Positions 46,107 through 57,200 of a stretch of DNA of 64,000 nt are shown here, one piece after another. The DNA is from Paracamarosporium sp. OC-R06-R3 (lineage: Eukaryota > Ascomycota > Dothideomycetes > Pleosporales > Didymosphaeriaceae). The stretch is from positions 124,001-188,000 of the forward strand of contig JACVRA010000169.1 in the NCBI GenBank assembly GCA_019828545.1. The letters are read 5' to 3'. Position numbers and translations under genes: made by a program. Position 1 is the first letter of the stretch. Each line of letters begins with the position of its first letter. A model generated the notes under the pieces. It made no database searches. It was not told the origin of the DNA and saw only the letters and a program-made list of their open reading frames with translations.

Positions 46107-48209
46107 ATGACCCCAAGCATTACGCCCGTTAGAATGGCACCTGCTGTCTTACCGACCCGAGTCCCACAAACGTCCAATGCTGCCGAGGACCCCTTCACAA
46201 ATTACGTTTCGTATCAGGACCCTAGTACACACAGGCCTCGTATTGGTCACTATGATTTCCATAAAGACTCAATTCAACCTTTGAGTTTCTTGTCTGGAAC
46301 ACCCATCTCCGACCTGTATCAAGTCATTGAAGCTCAATCGTCCCACATCGACGAGCCAGGTTCGCGCATTGTCAAATCAGGTGAACCGTACCTCAGCTCT
46401 TCGATTAGAATTTTACCCCCTTTAACCAGTCGCGATGTCCTCTGTGTAGGAAAGAACTACGCCGAACATGCCATCGAATTTAACTCTAGTGGTTTCGACA
46501 GCAGCGACAAGGTGGACCAGCCATCGCATCCAGTCATCTTCACTAAGAGGTATACGTCTATCATCGCTCATGGAGAGGACATCTTACTGCACCCTGAATT
46601 TACGCAGATGGCAGATTACGAGGGCGAAATCGGGGTTATTATCGGGAAACCAGGGTTCCGCATCACCGAGAAAGACGCCATGGATCATGTATGGGGTTAT
46701 ACAATCATTAATGACATGACGGCTAGGGAACGTCAACGAGATCATAAGCAGTTTTACATTGGGAAGAGCCCAGATACCTTCTGCCCTATGGTATGTTGTG
46801 CTTTACATCGCCTTCTGCCGTCCCACAGAATATTGACAACCTTTTCTTAGGGACCGATCGCTGTGCCGGCCTCGAAAGTAGAAAAAATACTCCGGGTGCA
46901 GACACGTGTCAATGGCGAATTGCGTCAGGATGCTACCACAGATGACCTCATCTTCTCAATCGCATACTTGATCAAGACCATGTCGGAGGGTCAGACACTG
47001 ATGCCGGGTGATGTGCTCGCTACTGGGACAGTAAGTCTTCTTAAAGCAATCCAACACAGGATATCCTTCAGCTGCTATATTGCCTATGTTGGGACAATAC
47101 AGGGTATTTGGATATTGAGTTAAGATTTGAGCAATCGCTCACCATGTTTTTAGCCTGCGGGGGTCGGGTTCGGACAAAAACCACCTGTCTATCTGCGGCC
47201 TGGTGATGAGATTACAGTCTCAGTCAACAGCCTGGGAACCCTCACGAATCGAATAGCGTCCCCATCCGCGCCTAATCGTACATTGGAGCGTTATCAAATC
47301 GACTCATCTTCCTTTCCACTTGTGAATGTTGGAAAATCTCCGAATCTGAAAGGATTGACCACGATTAACAACAAACCGATATACTACAAGACATTCGGTA
47401 AACCGGATGGCCCACCTATGGTATTTGTGCATGGGCTCGGCGCGACGAGCGAGTATTTCACGCCTTTGATCAGTACTTTGAACCTTGGTGAGATGTACAG
47501 GATACATCTCTACGATTTCGAAGGTCACGGCCTATCGCCTACGCATCCGCTTAGCAGATTGAGCATAGGGACATTATCTGCTGATCTTAATGGAGTCTTC
47601 GAACACGCAAATATCACCACCAACGCCACTCTCATCGCTGATTCGATGGGCGGTCTTGTTGCACTCCAGTTTGTCCTTTCACATCCAGACAAGATTTCTA
47701 AGCTCATGTTGATTTCCCCGCCCCAGTATCCGTTGCCAGAAGCACTTGGAAAGCGGTTGTATGAGAGAGCACAAATCACAAGGACGCAGGGCATGTCTGC
47801 GATCGTTGATTCTGCTGCTAGCTCCACAGATCCGGACTCGCTTTCGATGTTAAAGCCACTTGCACTAAGTGCGAGACGTATATCACTACTAGGCCAAGAT
47901 CCTGAAGGATACGCGAAAGCTTGCATGGCGTTTGGCAGGGCCGCGGATAAGTTGGAGCTTGATGACGTGATCACACCCATTATCACTATTGCGGCAAAGG
48001 ACGAAAGATCGGCGAAAATGTCGAAGATCAAGCTTTTGACTGTCGGAGAGAGTCGCCAAGATGAGGTCAGTTTTGACTGGAAGAGCGCATATGCAGATAT
48101 ACTGGGAGAGGGGGAATGGACGAGCAGTCTGGTAGTTGGAGGTTATTGGCCCGTCTTTCAAGATCTGGAGGGTTTAGTGGAGGCTGTGGATGGATTCCTG
48201 CGAGGATAG
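46107..48209 (+). CDS. Fusion of fumarylacetoacetate-hydrolase-family domain and alpha/beta hydrolase
   Basis: Exons 46107-46790, 46851-47030 and 47154-48209 give 639 residues with no stop between the domains. Residues about 110-310 are an FAH-family fold: VLCVGKNYAEHAIE, PVIFTKRYTSIIAHGEDI, the metal ligands in DYEGEIGVIIG and YTIINDMTARERQ, GKSPDTFCPM/GPIAVPAS, and LMPGDVLATGTPAGVGFG. Residues about 360-639 are an alpha/beta hydrolase like 3-oxoadipate enol-lactonases: FVHGLGATSEYF, YDFEGHGLSPTHP, the elbow IADSMGGL (Ser near 451, with Ala instead of the first Gly) and a late GGYWPVF where GHWP is expected. FAH-family enzymes cleave or decarboxylate C-C bonds of dioxo acids from aromatic breakdown. 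The catalytic His of the second domain is replaced by Tyr, so its activity is doubtful. An alternative start is Met10. Confidence 0.88.
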
Positions 48210-49006
48210 CGAGGAGTTCAGTACCTTGTGTTATTCCAAGACAATCAGTACAAAGGTTAACAGCATTCGGGTTTTGTCTGGCGAAGTTTCCCGGTTGTAG
48301 AGTCGGCATCATCTGGACTTTGAGCATAAGCTCAATTTACGAGTCCCTATGCTTCCGTTGCGATCAGACATTCGAACGTGTCGTTGGCACTGGCACAGGC
48401 ACAGTCCAGCTGGAGATGCTGAGTAACGCGTTTGATAGATGGCGTTGTATCATTCCCCACCCGTCGATATCCGGTTCGATCCCTGCAGCCTATAAGCCTT
48501 GTTCAGACAGCAAAGACCTAGTGGTGTAGAAATACCAACGTTGGATTCACCATCCCTAAAAGACTGCTTTCAGTTCAGCTCATATAAGATCGTCTCCGGA
48601 CATGAACGCCAAGCCTAGTGGTGCGCTGCCGCTTGCCGTGCCAACGTAAAGCAAACGACAAATCTAAATGATGGGTGGAAAAGAATCACCCAGCTAATAC
48701 CGATGACCGCACCATCTCCGCATTATGCGCGGCTCCACACCGTCATGCCGCAAAGGGTATCAAGGCTAAGCTGGCCAATGAGAGTGGCGGACCCCAACTT
48801 AGCTATCGCGTAAAAGTTTTGTTATTTCCGAAGGTGGAGGATGGAACTAGCGGCACGGGAGTATATTTGACTCTTTCACCCCATCTTTGATCAGTGACAA
48901 TGGCTGTCGCATTTAGACCTTTGAGTGTTGGATAGTTCTTAAGTGCGAAACGAATTGCCAGTTCAGTCTATACGGGTATTGGCAGTGACGATTTATTTCC
49001 GGATCG
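48210..49006. other. Intergenic stretch, 0.8 kb
   Basis: The stretch contains the fusion gene's 3' flank and the transporter's promoter. Short ORFs continue in other frames past the stop without resemblance to known proteins. No repeat or RNA gene seen. Confidence 0.45.
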
Positions 49007-50574
49007 ATGACGAACATTTCTTCTGATGTTGAAAAGGTGGACCATACTTATGGGAATTTGGATGATCCATTGAGACGAATTACTGTCGTGGGAGGTGCGG
49101 ACGAGGAGTTGGTTGACAACGGGGAAGTGAAAGAACAAGCACTGAGTGACGAGGAGGACGAGGAGGATGTCCCGCCTAATGGAGGGTACGGCTGGGTTTG
49201 TGTTGCGTGTGTTGCCACAATCAACGGGTGCGTTTATTTCCACTATCCCTCTTCAAACACCAAACGATCCTATGTCGTTCGAGGTGGTACAGGAAGCAAC
49301 GTCTGTAGCATTCGAAAACAACAAGTACTAACGAACGCAGGCATACATGGGGTCTCAATTCTTCCTATGCCGTTTTCCTGGCCTACTATCTTGCCAATAA
49401 CATCTTTTCCGGCGCCACCGCTCTCGATTATGCGTTCATCGGCGGGCTGTCTATTTCTCAAGCACTCATGATCTCTCCGGTCGCCACTCTCACGACGCGC
49501 CTCTACGGAACACGTACTACTCTGCTGATTGGAATATTCTTCGAAACAGCTTCGTTCATCGCAGCTTCATTCGCTACCAAGATCTGGCATCTGTTCCTCT
49601 CCCAAGGCATCTGCTTCGGCTGGGGGATGGGCTTTCAATTTGTTGGAAGCGTGGTCATCGCACCGCAGTGGTTTACAACGCGCCGGAGTCTCGCCAATGG
49701 GTTCGCAGCTGCTGGATCTGGGCTAGGAGGACTCACCTACTCCCTGGCTACCCAAGCGATGATCAAGAGCATCGGGCTACCATGGGCTTTCCGGACCCTG
49801 GGGATAATCGCCTTCGTCGTCAACACTACGTGTGCCCTCCTCGTCAAGGACCGTAACAAGCAGGTTGGAAGCTCGCAGCTCTCCTTCGACTATCGGCTGT
49901 TCAAGAAGCCACAATTCTTGGGCTTGTTGGCATTCGGCTTTCTCTCCATGCTGGGCTACGTTGTTCTGCTATTCTCCCTGCCAAATTATGCAAAGACACA
50001 AGGGATGACTGCATCCCAGGGCTCCGTAATTGGAGCCGTGTTGAATCTCGGTCAAGCAATGGGTCGCCCACCTATTGGGTACTTTAGCGACTCACTCGGT
50101 CGACTAAACATGGCGGCATCCATGACGGGCTTGTGCGGCGTCCTGTGCCTTGTCGTATGGATCTTTGCAAAGAGCTTTGGAGTGCTGATTTTCTTCGCCA
50201 TTGTAGGCGGTGCTGTGGCAGGCACGTACTGGGCGGTCGTTGCACCCATCACGACGGAGGTCATGGGCATTGTGGACTTATCGAGCGCTCTTTCGATCAC
50301 GTGGCTGGTTTTGTCGTTGCCAACGACGTTTTCGGAACCGATCGGACTCGAGATTGTCGCTCTCAACGGCAACTACACGGGAGCGATTCTGTTCACGGGA
50401 TTCATGTATCTGTGCGCCGCGTGCATCCTGTGGCTCGTACGAGCCTGGAAAATCGGAGAGGTGGAAGAGAAGGAAGCCAGGGCATATACCGGTGCTCCGA
50501 ACGATGAGCAGACGCCTGGGACAGCTGCGAAGACGCCCTTCGCAAAGAGGATAGTCATGTGGCGGAGGGTGTAG
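49007..50574 (+). CDS. Monocarboxylate-type MFS transporter
   Basis: Exons 49007-49227 and 49341-50574 give 484 residues. After an acidic 58-residue cytosolic N-terminus comes the MCT signature PPNGGYGWVCVACVATING in TM1, and after the splice HTWGLNSSYAVFLAYYLANN. TM4-5 carries GICFGWGMGFQFVGSVVIAPQWFTTRR, with the loop motif RRSLANGFAAAGSGLGG. The middle loop is followed by FKKPQFLGLLAFGFLSMLGY, and a DSLGRLNMA loop is present. Twelve helices can be counted. Fungal members import monocarboxylates or related small acids, or sometimes riboflavin or siderophores; the substrate cannot be read from the sequence. It stands directly after the FAH-hydrolase fusion on the same strand, so uptake of an aromatic-derived acid is an attractive but unproven link. 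Confidence 0.9.
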
Positions 50575-51265
50575 ACAGGACCGAACCAACCCACTACTGT
50601 TCGATGCATGATGTAATTGTACCATTGAAGACAACACTCTGGGACGCGGCGGTAGCGCCCGCCCACTAGCAGCTAGGCAGACACCCTGAAGTCCTGACAA
50701 CGATGCTCTTCTTGAAACGCTTTGTTGATGTGTATGCATGTTGGTTGGTGTCGAGGGCCGAGAGCCAGTGGTTGGCCGTCTGCCGCGACGTGGCAGGCCA
50801 GCAACAGTCGCCCGCCAGCAGCCTCCAGCGACGCGCTCAGAAGCGTCCAAGCTTGCAGCCTCTGAGCCCTGCAATGCGCCCTGCGTCTCGCCCTGCCGTC
50901 TGCCACAGTCGCGCCCATCCTGCGCGAAGACCCGCACAAGCTGCAGCCCCTGTCGACACGTTGGAGCGCCCGCCAATCGGCAAAGGTGGCTGACTTAAGC
51001 TTCCTCCTTTCCACAATTTCCTCCCCCCCGACCTCATCGGCGGCACCTCCACCACCGTGTCCCCTTTGCCCTTTTGCTGCTGCTGCTTCGGCGGGATGCT
51101 CGCTGCCGTCTCCTCGCCCCTGCTCACCAAGCTCATGTCGCTCTTTTAGCCTCCCAGCGCCTTTCCTTTTGTCGACCTAATTTATATCGCGTCAACGCGT
51201 TACTCGCTCCCCCAGCTCGAACCTCGACAACCTACGCGTCCAGGACCTGCATCTGGCCGCGCTGA
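50575..51265. promoter_or_regulatory. Promoter and C/T-rich leader of the giant coiled-coil gene
   Basis: The last 270 bp before the ATG are strongly pyrimidine-rich on the + strand (for example TTTCCTCCCCCCCGACC near 51020), as before the LARP gene. GC-rich ORFs on both strands here are compositional. Confidence 0.45.
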
Positions 51266-54200
51266 ATGCTGAATCTGGCTCGACGCTCCTCCTCGCTTTC
51301 GCTCCCTCCGCCGTCGTCGCCGCCGTCCGTCATCTACGAAGCGAACTGTCAACCGCCATCCCCTGCCCAAACTCTGTGGACAGCTCCCTCCCCGACCCAG
51401 ACGCTCGGCCACTCCAGCCCGGAGCTCCCTACTCTTCCGAGCCTTTCTGCTCTCGGAGGCGTTCCGCGTACTCCCTCCACTGTCGCAAGGCAGGACAGGA
51501 CCGATACTTCCTACTACACAGCCAGCTGGGGAAGCCCATATAGGAACCCGCCCCCGTCTTTTGACCGCCAACCGCACCCTTCGACAAACTTCGGCAGTGA
51601 CGACTTGGAAGGCGACTCTGGTCTTCAATTCGGTCTCGAGCACCTGCTTCCTCCAACGCTTGTCGAGGACAACTCGCCCAATCGGTTCAACCTCGACCAT
51701 CTTATCCCACGCCTGCAAGACAACGCGTCGCCTAACCAGTTTAACCTCGACCACCTCATACCGTCTCGCCTGCCTGCCACTCTCGAGACGCCCACCCAAC
51801 CCAACTTCGAATCCGGTGCTACGCCACGAGTGTCTAGGTTTGGGAAACAGATCGCGACCGAAGAGTGGGTTCGACAATTCTTGGAAAGGCGTTGGAATAC
51901 CGAAACGAACGACTGGTTGAGCGACGAAACAGCCAATAGCAGTCCGGAGAGTAAGCCCAGCTTTAGTCAAGAGTACGGAGGGTCTCCATCCGTCAAGAAG
52001 TATAGGGCGAGAAGGAGCAACAAGACGTTGAATCAGCAGGATTTCTGGTCGCACTTCAGTAAAGGTCAGAGAGAAGAACTCGGCAAAATGATGGCCTCAA
52101 GGTACGCAAACCCTGACGCGGACTCACATTCGCGTCAGGGTTCTGGTACAAGCCTTCGATCGGGGTTGGGACTCAGCAGGTGGGCTGCTCAACCCACCTC
52201 TCCGGTCGAAAAACCTACTCCAGACGCCCCTCAGCCATCAGAAGACATGCTGAAGAAGCCGTTGCCCAATCCGCCCACTCAACCTGCCGCTCCGCCGCGC
52301 ATGCGGAAAAAGGTGTTTGTGAAGGGTAAGGGTGTCATAATATCCATTGCTCGAGATATCCCGCGAGGTACACCCGGATATCCTCCTAAACCGATGAGTC
52401 CCGATGCAGTGGAAGCGAAAATGCAGCAGTTTGAGCGTGAAGGGTACGATACGCAGGGCTTTCGAAACTGGCAAGGTGCTGGTGCAATAGGGGAAGAGTC
52501 TCTTACTCAGAACCGAGATGTTTGGCCAGACGAAGAATACATTCGAGCAGCACGGTCTACAATGCCGAGAGTGCGAATCTCCAGGAAGGAGGATTGGGAT
52601 GCTTACATGAACCACCTTGTGGAGGCTAAACTCGCAGCACTCGGCGTCGGTGTTGGTGGTGAGGAAGAGACGCCATCGCCAATGTCGAGACAGGCTTCAG
52701 TACAACATCCAGGCCTGCCCTTCTCCCCACCATTGCCTACTCCTTCGGGAGGAAGCCATCGCGGTAGGCAGGGAAGCATCGTTTCCGGCTCCTTCCCACT
52801 TGGGCCTTCACCTGGACATATGTCGCGTCAATCAATTGCATCACCAGCAGCCTTTGCCAATCCCCGTACGAGCATGCACATGCACAGACATTCGACGTTC
52901 TCGCCTGCCAGTTTTATACAGCAGACAGCTTCGCCCACCGGTGCATGGTCACCGGGCAACTACTTTGGTCTGCAAAGTGCGCGCGGTGGCTCGCCTGCCT
53001 TGCCTTTGAGCAGGCCCGACCTTTCCGGCGTTGTCTCTCCCAGCTCTCCATTCGGCATGAGACCCAACCAGCAATTTCCTTTCCCACAAACTCCCAAAGA
53101 TGATCTCCTAGTCCAGATGCAACAACAACAGCAGCAGCTTCAGTCTCAACTTCTGCAACAGCAGCAGCAGCAGCTTCTGGGTCTGCGGCCATCGTCGACG
53201 CTTGCGGAAGTTCCCGAAGCCGAGAGTGAGGAGGAAGAGATGCCCCTTATGAAGAATGCCGCCAAACCTGGACCAGAAATTGCCGTTCCAAGTCCTCAAC
53301 GTGGCCATCGTCACAACATCAGCGCCAATCTTGAACGGGGTGCTCGTGATGCAGAGTACCATCTCGAGGAGGCGATTGATAAACAATTCAATGAAGGGGG
53401 TGATTTCAGTACGGAACCGGAAACCACTGAGGAGCTCAAACCATCTAAGCCTGTAGCCGAATCAACGTGGGAGGCTGCGCATCCCATCTTGCACCAACCA
53501 CAGCCGCATAGCAGAGCTCATTCACTCGCTAAGCCTCAGCAGTCTATGTCGTTCACATTCAGTGCTACGCCAGAGAATCCGCGCGGTGATAGCGACGGAG
53601 CCAAGACGAATATCTCCGACGTGACGAATCCCAGTCTTGAAGAAGGCGAGATTCGTGAGACGGGTAGCTCTGCACAGCACTCCAAGACGGCGTCTCAGGT
53701 TAGCAACTCGTGGAGAGATGCAAAGTTCGCATTTGGGAAGCCCAACTCGGCAACGCATAGCAAGCATACATCGCGCTCCTCGGTATCTAAGCTCAATGTC
53801 GAAGCTAAGGAGTTCAAATTCAATCCTTCTGCCTCCTTTAGCCCGTCTCTATCATCCAGCTTCTCGTCTTTTACACCTGCTCTTAAGAGCCCTGCGGATG
53901 GTGCTTCGGCGAGCAACAGGACGAGCATCGACGGCATGTCCAATTTGAGCGTAATTGCACCGGCCTTCAAGCCGGATGTACCAGTATTCAAGCCAGATGC
54001 GGCTTCGTTTAAACCTGCCATCGATGCTCCTGTTTTCGAGCCCTCAGTCAATGCTCCGGCATTCAAGCCTGCGTTCGAAACTCCCAGCTTCAAGCCTTCA
54101 GTTCCAGAGTTCAAACCTGGCAATACTTTCATGCCAAAGAGCGGTTTCAGCTTCTCAACTAGTGGACCATCCTTCAAGCCTGACGCTCCTGTTTTCAACC

Positions 54201-57200
54201 CTAACAGCGCAGAGTTCGCTCCAAGCAAACCTGTATCGCCCTCGGCCCCCAACATCTTCGGCAACATCAATATTACTGCTGATGACATTGTCAAGCCTGC
54301 CAAGCGCTCCAAGGCTGTGCCGATTGTGCGCCCAGATGCTACACACCAGAAGACTCCGGAAAAGCAGGTTGAAGAGGAAGAACCTGAAGACGAAGCGGGG
54401 CGCATTACCAAACCTGAGGGGCGCGAGAAGCGCGTGCGACGTGGCCGTGAAGATGGAGATGATGTTCCTAGATTTGCGCTGCAGCCTTTCCTCCCATCGC
54501 AAGCTCTGGACGAACTTCAACAAGGCCGGGCGCCAACACAAAGTCTTGAGATTGAAAAAGGCAATGTGCCAAATGAGAAAGAGAACCTCTCTCCAGAGGC
54601 CCCGCGGGTACAGTCCGAGCCGAATAGCCCCGAGCCTCTATCATTCCAGGACGAGGTTCCCTTTGTTAAGCCTAATGAACCTACGATGCAAGCCGAGGAA
54701 TCCGCTAACTCAAAAACCCCGATTGATGATCTATCGGCTCACGAAAGCGATGCCGCTACGCCTACCGTTGAAGAGATCCCGAAACCAGCTATCAGGAAGC
54801 ATAAGAGTTCCTTGTCTGCGACCGCGAAGCCATTTGAGTTTCGACCATTTGCTCCCGCTGGTGGTTATGACTTTGGCGGTATTCATATTACGAAGCCCTC
54901 TGTTTCTCAAAACGAGGATCCTGACAAGCCTCGTGCTAGCCCGCCGCGCTTCGCAAGCCGAAGTCCTGCAACTACCTTCCGACCTAGTGACGATGGGTCA
55001 TACAAGACTGCATTAGAATCACGGAGGCATGTACCGTATCCTGAGAGTGAGAGCGTGGACTTTGACCATCTCGGCCAAGCATCGTTTAACGACATCGATG
55101 CTGTGATGAAGCACATGAATGAAGAGGGATCCGACTTTGGAGTTGAGCGTGACGAGAACTCGTGGGAGCAATCTTCTCCAAGAAGATCTATCCATGAATT
55201 CGAGCGTTCTGATCTGCCACCTAGCGCTAACATTCTGCGCAGTGATGCACCTAGCCCTAGTCCCCGCAGATTATATGCGCCGCGCAACATGCACCCCTCA
55301 TCAACTTCTGGCATTACCCAAGATCCATTCGACGACGATCGCGCTGCATATGAGTCTCCAGTGCATCGCTTGAATAACGCAGATGAAGTACCAATGAGTG
55401 ATTGGGACGAGGGCATCCTCTCTGAAGGCGAAGACAAGATTCAAACACGCAGCAGATTCTTTGATACGCATGTCGATGATATCATCGGGCGCCTCCTGCA
55501 GAACCGCCTCGGGCCGTTGGAGAAAAATTTGCAGGGCATTCAGGATGCCATTGCGATGATGTCCCAGCGACCTGGCCGTGGCCGGCGCAGCATGTCGACT
55601 GCTGAGCGTCTTGATAGCGATGCTGATGACGAAGACGACGAATGGGGCACTGACTCGCATTACCGCAACCGATCTCCGGGAAAGAACCGAAAAATGGAGA
55701 AGTTCAGGACCATCGTCAAGGAAGTGCTTGAGACATACCAGCCGCCGGTCACTTCGCTTCCAGTCCCTGTTCCAGAGCCTGTACTACCCGAGAAGATCCG
55801 AGATATCGTCACAGAGGCTCTCGCCACGCACCAGGCACAAGCCGCACCTGTTGATCACGTGAAGCCTGAGAACGTACGTGATGTGATCATGGAAGCGCTT
55901 GCTCATCACCAGCCTCAATGGACGCCTCCCAAATTCGAACCGGTTCCTGCTGATCAAATCCGTGCTATCGTGGAGGACGCCATGGTCGCGCATTACCCTG
56001 CCACTCCTAACGATCCCCTCAAGCCTGAGGAAATACGGTCGATCGTTGCCGAGGCAGTTGCCGCCCATACAGCTAAGCCTTCTGTCCAGCCTTTACAGCC
56101 GGATGATATTCGCCTCATCGTAATGGAAGCATTTGAGACGCATGCTCCTCCGGCGCCTCCTATGCCTGTGCCTGAGCAAATTTGGCCCGAGGACATCAAG
56201 TCGATTATTACCGAAGCCTTGGAACAGAAGCCCGCTACCGAACCTCTTCATCCTGATGCCATTCGGAACATCGTGGAAGATGCGCTGGTAGCCCACAAGC
56301 AACCAGGCGAACCTTTGCAAGCAGAGACTATTCGTTCGATTGTTGCTGAGGCACTTGCATCCCACGAGCCCCCTGCACAGCCGGCACCATCAGTCGAACC
56401 TGTGCAACCTGAGGCGATCCGTGCTATCGTAGCCGAAGCACTTGCGGCTCACAAACCAGCTCCGTCTCTAGGGGCTCCGATCGACATTCCCCAGCCTCAA
56501 GTCGACTTGTCTGAGATCTACCAGGTTATTGGAAGCTTGAAGGCTTCTATTGCACAAACAACGAGCCACCACTTGCAAGCTGAAGATGTTCGCGAGCTCA
56601 TCGATGACGCCTTTAAGCGTCAGAGCATGGAAGTCGCCAAACGTGAGGAGACTCAGGCCGTCCAGGAGAGAGATGCACGCATTGGAGATCTTGAGACAAT
56701 GCTCAAAGAAGCCACTCTTCGCTTCGATGCTGAAATGGAAGCACGCAAAGAACTCGAACTTCGCGAAGCGAATAGTGCACGCCTCCTTGAAGTCACTGAG
56801 AAAGAACTCGCGCTACTCAAAGAACAAGCTGTTGATGACGAAACCAAAATTCGCGTTCTCGAAGAGGAGCGTGAGATATCTCGTCGCAGCCTTGATTCCT
56901 TCCATGCAGAGGAGGATGAGGTTCGCAGCAAATTTGCCAAGTTGCAGATTGAACACGACGAACTTAGGCTCAGGACTGCCGCTATTGAGGGTGCCGAATA
57001 TGATGCGAAGAAGAAATTGGAAGCTGTCACCGCTGAGAACGAGGCCCTTACTTTCACTCTCGAGGAACATCGCCTATCCGCTAACAAATGGCGCGGCGAC
57101 CTCCAGCACGCTCACGAAGAAGCCGAAAAGATGCGCCTGGCTATTGAACAGTCTCGTTTGCAGGCTGAGGAAGCTACAAGGGTGCGCGAATCTATGCGCG

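Noticed and set aside
51200..52054. 284-codon antisense ORF, and other long minus-strand ORFs across the giant gene (e.g. 53695-54411, 57074-57706)
   Set aside because: They are shadows of the strongly biased codon use in the 7.6 kb gene and have no recognisable domains.
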